A stretch of 64,000 nucleotides of DNA from a bacterium (GTDB lineage: Bacteria; Cyanobacteriota; Vampirovibrionia; Obscuribacterales; Obscuribacteraceae), in the NCBI GenBank assembly GCA_018062085.1, contig JAGOSY010000001.1, forward strand, positions 248,001-312,000. Reading direction: 5' to 3'. Both the position numbers and the translations under genes were made by a program. A model generated the notes under the pieces. The model saw only the letters and a program-made list of their open reading frames with translations. It ran no database searches and was not told where the DNA came from. Shown here one piece after another: positions 35,240 through 43,593 of the stretch (position 1 is the stretch's first letter; the number at the start of each line of letters is the position of its first letter).

Positions 35240-37132
35240 ATGTTCTTCTTACCAGCCTGGGAAGCCATGAAAGAGTTCAATCACAAATATCGCTCATTGG
35301 GGCACTCAACCATCGAAGGTCAATTTAGAATACTTTGCCTCGCACTCTCCCTAAGCCTGGTGAGCGCCACGGCATTTATCAGACCCTGTCCAGCGAAAGC
35401 AGCGGCACGACGCGGCGGTGGCATCTATCTCACTACGCCCAATCCGACCAATCCCCTAGAGCACAACAATCGCGCTGTCGAACTAGGCTCGAAGCAACTT
35501 TGGCAGCAAGCCTTAGAAGAGCACAAACTGGCACTTGAAGGCGATCCTGAAAATATTACTTTCAGACGCAATTTATCAGCCGGAGAGCTTAGATACGCCG
35601 ATTCTTTGCGGGCAGCAAAAAATCTACCGGCAGCGATCACCCACTACAGAAGGGCCCTGTTTGCCGATCCTAACAATGCACCAGCAGACAGCAACCTTGA
35701 CTATTGCTTGAATGCTCTAGGAAAGAATCCATCAGACGCTAGTTACCGACTTAGTTTAGCCAAAGGCGCAGAAGGTACTCCTGATCACTTTGAAGATGCT
35801 GTAGTTGAGTTTCGCAAAGCAGCAAAGTTATCTGACACCGGCATCAACCACTTCTATTTAGGCCAGTGTTTAATGCGCGGCGGAAAAGTCGTCGAAGGCT
35901 ACGACGAAATGATTGTGGCTCTGCGTAAAGACTGGCCCAAAGACAAAGAAAACACTGAGGCTCTCTCTGACTGTCACACGGTATTGGGCGACACTCTCAA
36001 AGATTTTGCTTACAAGGCCAAAGGCTATCAAGACAAATCAGTTTTCACCCGCCGTCTCAACAACGCCGCCACAGAATATAGACGGGCCGTCACTGTTAAC
36101 CCCAGTAACTCGAATGCCATTCGCGGCTTAAGAGATGTTGGCATTGAAGCAGTGGCAATCAATCCGTCGTTTAGAAATCAAATGCTTTTAGGCGGTGCTT
36201 ACCTGCTTCAAGGCGATTTCGACCACGCCAAACTTTGCTATGAAAAGGCCTGGCGAGCTGAGCCGACCAATCCCGATTTGGCCAAAGCCCGTATTGCTTA
36301 CCACCAAGCTGTAGTAGAAAGCGCCCTAGCGACGCCGATGCGGTTGGCAGAAACTGTACAGAAAGTTGACGACTTAATTAAACTCAACCCAAGTGACGCC
36401 CAGCTTTGGTACATACTGGCCCGCGGCCGCGACCGCCAAGGCGAAAAAGCAGGAGCAGTGGAAGCAGCCCAGAAAGCCATTGCCCTCAATAAATTTGTCA
36501 ATCCACTGCTCGTTCCTTTCTACAATAACCTCACCGGTCAAGCGACCGATCCCTCTGCAGCAGGCGGGGCCGGTGCGTCCGCAGCAGCCACAGCAGGCGC
36601 TCTTGGTGGCACTCCTGGTGCTGCTGGTTCAACTGCAGGTGCAACGGCTGCAGCCAGCAGTACGAAAGCCAAGCCAGCAGTCGACAATACTGCCGGCTAC
36701 GCCAAGATTGAAAGCCTGATCAAAGAAAATAAGCTTGACGAAGCGATAAAAGAAGCAGACACTCTAGCTGGGGCCAGCCCAAGTGATGGCAAAATCTGGC
36801 TCTTAGAAGGCACAGCCTTAGAAAAGCAGGGCAAGCTTGATGACGCTGCCACTTGCTACAGACAAGCAGCTGGCTTAAAAGAAGCCGGGGCGGCAGACGC
36901 CCTGAGGCAAATCAACACTTCTAGGGTACAACCTTTATTAAATGACGCTGAAAAGCTCATCAACGATAAAAACAACGCCGGAGCATTGGCCATCCTCAAA
37001 GAGGCAATAATTCTGGCACCAAACCTCCCAAGCCTGCATCGCAAGGCAGCCCAAGTGCTAAAAGCTATGTCAGATGAGGGAGAAGCAGCAAAGGAGAACA
37101 AAAAAGCAGATGACCTGGAGAAAGCAAAATAG
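35240..37132 (+). CDS. Secreted TPR-repeat protein
   Basis: 630 residues from the ATG at 35240, which has AGGG 5 bases upstream; in-frame TTG 35213 and ATG 35228 are alternatives. A signal peptide (ILCLALSLSLVSATAF) ends at CPAKA. About nine TPR units run through the protein, interrupted at about 435-480 by an Ala/Gly/Ser linker. It is the first gene rightward from the divergent region facing the secretion-like run, and its end overlaps a second TPR gene. A periplasmic scaffold role is inference. Confidence 0.75.
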   Translation: MFFLPAWEAMKEFNHKYRSLGHSTIEGQFRILCLALSLSLVSATAFIRPCPAKAAARRGGGIYLTTPNPTNPLEHNNRAVELGSKQLWQQALEEHKLALEGDPENITFRRNLSAGELRYADSLRAAKNLPAAITHYRRALFADPNNAPADSNLDYCLNALGKNPSDASYRLSLAKGAEGTPDHFEDAVVEFRKAAKLSDTGINHFYLGQCLMRGGKVVEGYDEMIVALRKDWPKDKENTEALSDCHTVLGDTLKDFAYKAKGYQDKSVFTRRLNNAATEYRRAVTVNPSNSNAIRGLRDVGIEAVAINPSFRNQMLLGGAYLLQGDFDHAKLCYEKAWRAEPTNPDLAKARIAYHQAVVESALATPMRLAETVQKVDDLIKLNPSDAQLWYILARGRDRQGEKAGAVEAAQKAIALNKFVNPLLVPFYNNLTGQATDPSAAGGAGASAAATAGALGGTPGAAGSTAGATAAASSTKAKPAVDNTAGYAKIESLIKENKLDEAIKEADTLAGASPSDGKIWLLEGTALEKQGKLDDAATCYRQAAGLKEAGAADALRQINTSRVQPLLNDAEKLINDKNNAGALAILKEAIILAPNLPSLHRKAAQVLKAMSDEGEAAKENKKADDLEKAK

Positions 37133-38864
37133 TTCTTTCTTCAAAATGATTATAGCCAGCGCCTTTTCGCTTGCTCTGCCTTTTTGCGCCATAATTTATC
37201 CTTTTTCGGCCGCTGCCACCACTTTAGCCGACGCTGACGGTCTGCTCTTACAAGCCAAATTAAAGCAAGCTGAAGATGCCTATCGTGAACTACTCGAAGA
37301 AGATCAAACCGGCGATGCCTATGCCGGACTAGCCGTTGCTTTAGCTAAACAATCATGGCCAGCCAAGTTGCTTGAAGCCGAAAAACTTCTCAAGAAAGCC
37401 AAAGAAAAGTTTTCTGATAATCCTAATGTCATTGCTGGTGCCGGATACGTTTCTTATGTTCACTCTAAGACTGTGGCATCGCCAGCGAAGCGTGACCTTT
37501 ACTTAGAAGCGGCAGAAAAGCTCTGCAAGAAAGCTATCAAAGAAAACCCCAGTATTGTCATTGCTCACCAAACTCTAGGCATGGTCAAAATTGCCCAAGA
37601 CGACATGGACGGCGCCGTTGACCCTTTGCGCAAAGCTACATCGTTGGCTGAGAATAGTGTCAACCTAACTTTGCTAGCTCAGGTTTTGCTGCACTTAGAC
37701 CCCCACGATAAAGAAGCAGAAGAATTCGTAAACAAAGCTCTGCAACTAAAAAGTGACTATGGTCCAGCGCACTTGCAAAAAGCTGTGGTGCTCACTAATC
37801 AGGGTAAGCACGAAGAAGCCTATATGGAACTGCACAACATACCTGACAGTGGCCGCGGCTCTGATTGGCATTTGGTCGAAGGCGATATTTATCGCAAACA
37901 AGGTGATGGCCCCTCGGCCTTAGCGAGTTGGGGCAAAGCCAATTCTTTAGACCCCCGCAACCCTGAGCCATACAAGCGAAAAGCTGAGTATTACACCAAT
38001 CGGGGCGACGGCGAGCTAGCAATATCTGAATATCACAATGCTCTAGATATTTTGCCCAACGATTTTCAAATGCGCAATCAACTATCTGAACTGGCTCTGC
38101 GTCAAGACAAACTTGAAGTCGCCGAATCAGAATTCAAGACTATTTTAGCTGGCAAACCCGACGACCCTACAGCCATGCTTGGCTTAGCCCGGGTTGGATT
38201 CCGCAAATTCCGCAAAGAAGGCTCTTACCCAGCAGATTTCACACAACTGATGGACAAGCTGCAAAACATTGTCACTGAGCAATCAGTGCAAGGGGCCGTA
38301 ATCAAAAATGGCACCCGCGACTTACAAGAAAAAATAGATTTGTCTGAGGCAGAAAAAGCGTTAACACAAAACCGTTTCAGAGAAGCTAATTCCAAATTTA
38401 CTTCTATCATTGAAAAACATCGAGAAGAGCCATTTGAACTAATCACTCTTGGTGAGCAGTGCTACCAAGAAGGCGATTATCGCGCTGCAGAGAAAGCCTT
38501 TACCTATGCTAAAGACATGAACGAAGTATCGACCAGAGCCGAACAAGGCATGAGTCGCATCAACAATCAGCGCAACGAAGCGGCACGCCAAGTCAAACTG
38601 GGCGATGCTACCTGGAAAATTCCAGAAGTAGCAATCGACCACTATAAGCAGGCTCTCTCAGCCGATCCGCAATATTCCAATGCCTACTATGGTCTCTTTA
38701 GTCTCTTCACCAAGTCAGACAAACAAGACCCTGGTCAAGCCATAAACTACGCCCTATGCTTTTTGGAAGCATCTGAAGACGCGAACCCGTTGCGCAAAGA
38801 AGTAGAATCGAACCTGGTAAAACTGAAGAAAAAATCTGGCCCGATCAAAGGCAAAGAAAATTAA
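37110..38864 (+). CDS. Secreted TPR-repeat protein
   Basis: 584 residues from the ATG at 37110; 37074 and 37146 are other in-frame starts and none has a good ribosome site. A signal-like segment (MIIASAFSLALPFCAIIYPF) is followed by at least ten TPR units (for example AHLQKAVVLTNQGKHEEAYME and EPYKRKAEYYTNRGDGELA, each shown in part). The gene overlaps the previous TPR gene, so the two are co-translated and may form a pair. Confidence 0.75.
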   Translation: MTWRKQNSSFFKMIIASAFSLALPFCAIIYPFSAAATTLADADGLLLQAKLKQAEDAYRELLEEDQTGDAYAGLAVALAKQSWPAKLLEAEKLLKKAKEKFSDNPNVIAGAGYVSYVHSKTVASPAKRDLYLEAAEKLCKKAIKENPSIVIAHQTLGMVKIAQDDMDGAVDPLRKATSLAENSVNLTLLAQVLLHLDPHDKEAEEFVNKALQLKSDYGPAHLQKAVVLTNQGKHEEAYMELHNIPDSGRGSDWHLVEGDIYRKQGDGPSALASWGKANSLDPRNPEPYKRKAEYYTNRGDGELAISEYHNALDILPNDFQMRNQLSELALRQDKLEVAESEFKTILAGKPDDPTAMLGLARVGFRKFRKEGSYPADFTQLMDKLQNIVTEQSVQGAVIKNGTRDLQEKIDLSEAEKALTQNRFREANSKFTSIIEKHREEPFELITLGEQCYQEGDYRAAEKAFTYAKDMNEVSTRAEQGMSRINNQRNEAARQVKLGDATWKIPEVAIDHYKQALSADPQYSNAYYGLFSLFTKSDKQDPGQAINYALCFLEASEDANPLRKEVESNLVKLKKKSGPIKGKEN

Positions 38865-38888
38865 AGTCTAGAAGAAGTTGGAGGTCTT

Positions 38889-39371
38889 ATGACTGTCGGT
38901 AAAAAAGATGCAAAAACGGCAAAACCTTCAAAGGGTCGGACCGGCTCGGGCTTTAAGAGACCTGATCCGAAAAAAGCTGTCTTTGATGCTACGCCAGAAG
39001 AAGATGGTGCCGATATATCACACGACGGCAAATCGGCGCTCAAGCCCCACGACATTCGTGAAACCAAGGCCTATCTAAAAGCCCAGAATGGCGCGAAACG
39101 CATGTGGTCTAACTATGTAGCTTTTCTCGGCAGCTCTTTTCAACGCATGGACCGAGACGAACAAATTGCCACCGTTCAGAAATTCTCCATGGTATTTAGT
39201 ATCGGCATAGCCGCCCTAGCCATCAGTTGCTTCTACTCAATGCTGCCACAGCCACTTCGAGTAATGGTAGTGCCAATTGCCATCGGCGGCGCCTGGTGGT
39301 TCGGCACTAAAGTAATTGCTCCACAATTGATTAATCGTCTGCATAAATATATTCATCCAGACGAAGATTAA
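38889..39371 (+). CDS. Two-pass membrane protein
   Basis: 160 residues. GGAGG lies 6 bases before the ATG. A charged cytosolic N-terminus of about 95 residues is followed by two membrane helices (VFSIGIAALAISCFYSML and VMVVPIAIGGAWWFGT) and a short basic-acidic tail. No family recognised. Same strand and tight spacing as the TPR genes and the following small membrane gene. Confidence 0.65.
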   Translation: MTVGKKDAKTAKPSKGRTGSGFKRPDPKKAVFDATPEEDGADISHDGKSALKPHDIRETKAYLKAQNGAKRMWSNYVAFLGSSFQRMDRDEQIATVQKFSMVFSIGIAALAISCFYSMLPQPLRVMVVPIAIGGAWWFGTKVIAPQLINRLHKYIHPDED

Positions 39372-39373
39372 GA

Positions 39374-39649
39374 ATGCACATTAACAAAGAAAAACTGAAA
39401 GTAATTGGAGGCGCGCTAATTGTTTTAGCGGCTGTAGCAGTTATGTTCAATCAGGTTTTCAACTTTGCTTTTGGCATAGTGCGCATGGTCAGCATGATTC
39501 TCATCGCTTTGACAATTGCCTGGGTGATAACCAATGCCATGGTGCGTCTGCGCGGCAAGAAAAAAGCTGCCAACACTATAGAGACTAAAGCACAATCGCC
39601 AGAACTGGCAGCAAAAATTCAAGAATACAGCGACAATGAAACTGTCTAG
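39374..39649 (+). CDS. Small two-pass membrane protein
   Basis: 91 residues with two adjacent helices (VIGGALIVLAAVAVMF and MVSMILIALTIAWVI) and a basic-then-acidic tail. It starts 2 bases after the previous stop and overlaps the next gene by 14 bases. Unknown function; size and topology would also suit a VirB2/VirB3-type subunit, without sequence proof. Confidence 0.6.
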   Translation: MHINKEKLKVIGGALIVLAAVAVMFNQVFNFAFGIVRMVSMILIALTIAWVITNAMVRLRGKKKAANTIETKAQSPELAAKIQEYSDNETV

Positions 39650-40643
39650 TAAAATCTGTCGAAAAAGAAAGGACGCGGATAAGTTGAACAAGCAAGCAAG
39701 ACCGTTATTACTAGCTGCACTTTTTAGCATGATATGCTCATCGGCCCAGGCCGCGAAAAAAGAAGAGGTGTTCGAAGACTCTTATCGCGCTCCCAATAGC
39801 TTTCACGGCAAGGCCGTTGTGCTACCTATTGGCACTAGTTTTGAAGGAAGAATTCAAAGCACCATCGGCTCGTCAGCATCACGGCCCGGAGAGCGCTTCA
39901 GCGTCGAAGTCAGTGCACCAGTATTAGCCAATGGCACCGAAGTCTTGATACCGAGCGGTACTGAAGTTATCGGCGAAGTCGTAGAAGCAATTTCATCATC
40001 GCGGCAACCGCAACAGAAGGGCTATCCCCGCCCCCTAGGCAAGCTAAGAGTACAACTGATGAGCATACGCATGCCTAGTGGTGTCACCTTGCCACTAGTT
40101 GCTTCTCTCTGCGGTGAAACTACCGCCAATCAAAAAAGTGGCAGCGGCGGGCTCAATTCACGCAAGTCAAGTGTCGCCTACGTCGGCTCACAGGCAGGCT
40201 TTGATGCCGTCAATCCGGCCTTAAACAATAAGCGCGATCCGCGCACTGGCAAAATTGCTGTACTAAAGAGAGATGACATTCTTAAAGACCCAATTTTAGG
40301 CGAAGCGGCCAATTCAGGCGGCGGTAACAACAACAGTTTAGTGCGCTCACTCGTCAAAAAAGGTAGAGACCTATATATTTATAGCGGCTCACCACTAACA
40401 GTAAAACTAGATGCACCACTGAAAATTTCATTTGCCGCTTCCAGTGGTCAGTCTTCAATTGACTCGGCCGCTCTAGACGAACCAGCACCGACCAAAGGCA
40501 AGTCGGGCAAGCGCTTTGCCAAAGAACGCCCCGCCCCAGAGGCAGAAGCTCAAGAGAGTTCACAGAACGCACCCGCTCCCACTGGTAACATACCGACTAG
40601 TGGCAGCAGGCCACGTGCGACGGGTCCTGGTAGTGACTTCTAA
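39636..40643 (+). CDS. Secreted protein with VirB10/TrbI-like beta domain
   Basis: 335 residues. An alternative TTG at 39684, preceded by AAAGGA, would start at the signal peptide (LLLAALFSMICSSAQA). Residues about 60-130 read PIGTSFEGRIQSTIGSS, then ANGTEVLIPSGTEVIGEV. This matches the pattern of the VirB10/TrbI beta-barrel domain (a GT-x-I start, then LIPxGT-x-I-G). The N-terminal membrane helix of VirB10 is replaced by a cleavable-looking signal, and the C-terminus is a disordered Pro/Lys tail. If right, it links this run to the VirB4/VirB6-like run across the divergent region. Confidence 0.6.
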   Translation: MKLSSKICRKRKDADKLNKQARPLLLAALFSMICSSAQAAKKEEVFEDSYRAPNSFHGKAVVLPIGTSFEGRIQSTIGSSASRPGERFSVEVSAPVLANGTEVLIPSGTEVIGEVVEAISSSRQPQQKGYPRPLGKLRVQLMSIRMPSGVTLPLVASLCGETTANQKSGSGGLNSRKSSVAYVGSQAGFDAVNPALNNKRDPRTGKIAVLKRDDILKDPILGEAANSGGGNNNSLVRSLVKKGRDLYIYSGSPLTVKLDAPLKISFAASSGQSSIDSAALDEPAPTKGKSGKRFAKERPAPEAEAQESSQNAPAPTGNIPTSGSRPRATGPGSDF

Positions 40644-40699
40644 ATGTCAGTGACTTCTAAGCTTCTAAAATAAATAGCTAAAAAAATCGAGACTAAAAC

Positions 40700-41380
40700 A
40701 TGGCTTCTGATGATGCAAATTCTCACTCGAATCACTCAGATCAATCCAATCAGCTTCCTTTCGTAGTTGCAATTACCGGTGCCAGTGGCGCGATCTATGG
40801 CATGCGCCTCGTGCAATTTCTGATGGAAGTCAATCAACCAGTTGACCTCCTGATGTCAAAAGCAGCACTGCGAGTAGTGAAAGAAGAACACGATTTAGTT
40901 TTTGGCGAAGATTTCAAAGCTGGCCTACTGAAACATCTGCAGTTACCTGATACCGTGCCATTGCGCACCCACAGCTTGACTGACTATGGCGCATCAGTAG
41001 CCAGCGGTTCTTACCGCACCAGAGGGATGGCCGTGGTGCCCTGTAGTCTGGGTACCCTGGGGGCTATTGCCAGCGGCCTGACTGAAAATCTAATTCATAG
41101 AGCGGCCGCAGTTACCCTAAAAGAGCGCAGAACCTTGCTGATTCTAGTGCGAGAGATGCCCTTTGGCTTGATTCAGCTGCGTAACATGGTCACCGTATCA
41201 GAAGCAGGTGGGGTTGTTGCCTGTGCTTCACCTGGCTTCTATCATCGCCCACAATCGGTCGAAGATCAGATAGACTTTGTAGTTGGTCGTGTACTTGATC
41301 AATTCAATTTTGACAATAGGCTATTTAAGCGATGGAAAGAAGACAGCCGCCCAATCTACCAGGCATCAAAAAGAAGCTAG
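40700..41380 (+). CDS. ubiX: Flavin prenyltransferase UbiX
   Basis: 226 residues. It attaches dimethylallyl phosphate to FMN to make prenylated FMN for UbiD decarboxylases. The FMN-binding start VAITGASGAIYGMRL, the VVPCSLGTLGAIASGL loop, LLILVREMPFGLIQLRNM and the GFYHRPQSVEDQIDFVVGR end are diagnostic. FMN links it loosely to the riboflavin genes 25 kb away. It overlaps the rimM frame by up to 49 bases. Confidence 0.95.
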   Translation: MASDDANSHSNHSDQSNQLPFVVAITGASGAIYGMRLVQFLMEVNQPVDLLMSKAALRVVKEEHDLVFGEDFKAGLLKHLQLPDTVPLRTHSLTDYGASVASGSYRTRGMAVVPCSLGTLGAIASGLTENLIHRAAAVTLKERRTLLILVREMPFGLIQLRNMVTVSEAGGVVACASPGFYHRPQSVEDQIDFVVGRVLDQFNFDNRLFKRWKEDSRPIYQASKRS

Positions 41381-41898
41381 ACCCGGTGGGCGAAGGCACG
41401 TATACCTTTGTCGTCGGACTCGTTACTGGCGTTAAAGGCCTGCGAGGCGATCTAAAGCTCAAGCTCAAAGGCAGTATCGACTTAATCGACAATATCAAAA
41501 CCGTACAAATCGCCACTGCGGATGGTGCACGACAAATCGCCCATGTTCGCAGTTTTAAAGCCGAGCAAAAACTTGTTTTGATGTCTCTAAGAGAGTTCGA
41601 AGATCGCACCGCCAGTGAAGGCATAATTGGTGCCACACTATTCACCGAACGCTCACAATTAAACGCCCTAAGTGAAGATGAATGGTGGCTTGACGACTTG
41701 GTCGGCCTAACCGCTTTCACAGTAGAAGGTGAAGAACTTGGCAAAGTTTCAGCCGTGTTCGGCGAGACCTCACAACTACTAGAAATTACTAAAGGCGAGA
41801 AATCGCATTTGGTGCCTTTTGTCAAAGCACTAGTGCCAGTAGTCGACATCAAAGCCGGGCGAGTAGAAATCGTCAATCTACCAGGGCTATTTGACTAA
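41332..41898 (+). CDS. rimM: 16S rRNA processing protein RimM
   Basis: 188 residues from ATG; the conserved start (YTFVVGLVTGVKGLRGDLKL) begins at residue 24, so a GTG at 41386, just after the ubiX stop, would give a more usual 170 residues. The C-terminal PRC-barrel half holds EWWLDDLVGLTAF and a LVPFVKALVPVVD end. RimM helps mature the 30S subunit head. No rpsP or trmD is next to it, unlike in many bacteria. Confidence 0.9.
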   Translation: MERRQPPNLPGIKKKLDPVGEGTYTFVVGLVTGVKGLRGDLKLKLKGSIDLIDNIKTVQIATADGARQIAHVRSFKAEQKLVLMSLREFEDRTASEGIIGATLFTERSQLNALSEDEWWLDDLVGLTAFTVEGEELGKVSAVFGETSQLLEITKGEKSHLVPFVKALVPVVDIKAGRVEIVNLPGLFD

Positions 41899-42125
41899 TT
41901 TGTTAGCTCAAAAAAGCTGGCTGTTTAGACATTAACAATTACTCCTATTAAATCCAGCGCGACCAGCTTGATATCCGGTTACATATCTATTACATTACTA
42001 TTTATTGTATTGATGATTTTCAGCCCCCTCGGGCGCTTATAAATTCAAAGCAACTTCTTCGCAGTTGCTGTTCTCTGGCAACCAATTTTCTCTTATATTC
42101 CCACCCCTCCATAGACTAAAAAGCC

Positions 42126-43568
42126 ATGAACAGCGCAACTACAACGCCCGTTCTTATCTCGCCCATTACGCAAGAAGAAATTGAACGGCTCGAACTATTT
42201 TTACCGACGGTCAATGTCATCTCATACGCTGGGCCAGGAGTTACCGGCGGCGTACCGGACTCTCTAGAACCGGTAGTGAGAAGGCTCGGTACACGAGTCA
42301 ATTGGTTTGCTCTATCCGAGCTTCCTCTAGCCAACACAGACTTCGCCCCACCGAGCGCTGACAGCGCTGGTAGTGGATTCAGCTACTACGCTCCCTTGGC
42401 TCCCAAGCGTTTATTTGATGCTCATCAAAGCGTGGTAAATGGCTATCTATGGGACTTGCTCCATGGCTTTGTCGCTAAAAGTGCCTTTGACCCTGAGGCA
42501 TGGAAATCATTCCGCGCCCTTTGTCAGTCAGTTGCCTCTGAATGCATAACCGCAGCATCAGAGAGCTTCCCCACCATCTGCTGGCTGCACGACTATCAGC
42601 TAGCGCTGGCGGCACCAGTTCTGGCGTCTCAGCACGGCATCGTGCTCTCGCAGTTTTGGCATGCGCCCTGGCCCAAACCGGAAATTATAGCCAGCTCTCC
42701 TATTGGCCGCGAACTAGTACAGGCAATGCTGCACAACAAGTTGATTGGTTTCCACACAGATGAATATGCGGAGAACTTCCTCAACACAGTGGCCACATTG
42801 CTAGAAGACGCTGTGGTTGATCTCAACAGCTACAAAGCCACCTACCAAGGTCGAACTACATCGGTAGCCGTATTGCCCCTTGGCGTTGACATGCCTTACT
42901 GGCAAAAATTAGCCGCAGCCGCAAAACCATATTCAGAAGCCCTTGGTGAAAAGCTAGGCTTAGCTAGTCAATTTATTCTAGGCGTAGAAAGACTGGAGTA
43001 CACAAAAGGAATACTAGAAAGATTGAACGGCTTAGAGCTGATGCTCAAGACCAACCCATCTGACCACCGCCGCTTTCACTATGTACAAATCTCACAAGAA
43101 GCAAAGCTAGACGGTACAGCCCCGCTTGAATATGCTCGTCAAGTCGAAGCCAAAATTGCCTCAATTAACAAAGAGTATGGCAGAGAAGGCTGGCTCCCTA
43201 TTATTCACCTCAAAGGCAAGCTCAACCATCAAGAGCTTGCCGCCTGGTATCAAGCCGCCACCGCTCTTTCTATCAACTCTCTTAGCGATGGCATCAATGT
43301 CATTGCCAAAGAATTCGTTGCTTGTCGAAGCGATCAACAAGGAGTTTTGATTCTCTCAAGGGCAGCAGGCTGCGCTCGTGAACTGTCTCAAGGAGCCTAT
43401 CTGGTTGATCCCAAAGCACCAGTTGAAATCAGCAACGCCTTTAAAGCAGCACTCTCTCTAGATATAGAAGAGAAGCGTAGGCGTATGAACTCAATGCGCG
43501 ATGTTCTGACCTGGAATCAGCTGCACAACTGGGCCTTGAGCTTCTTGCGCTTGGCCATGGCGAAATGA
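42126..43568 (+). CDS. GT20-family glycosyltransferase (trehalose-6-phosphate synthase-like)
   Basis: 480 residues. Family GT20 enzymes move glucose from a nucleotide sugar to a phosphorylated acceptor. The WLHDYQLALAAPVL block, FHTDEYAENFLNTV, the donor-site VERLEYTKGILERLNG (Arg and Lys kept) and SDGINVIAKEFVA (Asp kept) are clear. The N-terminus lacks the usual SNR loop; it reads VISYAGPGVTGGVPDSL, so the acceptor site has changed. It could be an OtsA variant or a glucosylglycerol-phosphate-synthase-like enzyme. No phosphatase gene is adjacent. Confidence 0.8.
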   Translation: MNSATTTPVLISPITQEEIERLELFLPTVNVISYAGPGVTGGVPDSLEPVVRRLGTRVNWFALSELPLANTDFAPPSADSAGSGFSYYAPLAPKRLFDAHQSVVNGYLWDLLHGFVAKSAFDPEAWKSFRALCQSVASECITAASESFPTICWLHDYQLALAAPVLASQHGIVLSQFWHAPWPKPEIIASSPIGRELVQAMLHNKLIGFHTDEYAENFLNTVATLLEDAVVDLNSYKATYQGRTTSVAVLPLGVDMPYWQKLAAAAKPYSEALGEKLGLASQFILGVERLEYTKGILERLNGLELMLKTNPSDHRRFHYVQISQEAKLDGTAPLEYARQVEAKIASINKEYGREGWLPIIHLKGKLNHQELAAWYQAATALSINSLSDGINVIAKEFVACRSDQQGVLILSRAAGCARELSQGAYLVDPKAPVEISNAFKAALSLDIEEKRRRMNSMRDVLTWNQLHNWALSFLRLAMAK

Positions 43569-43593
43569 CATCAGACAGAAAAGCTAAACCCAT

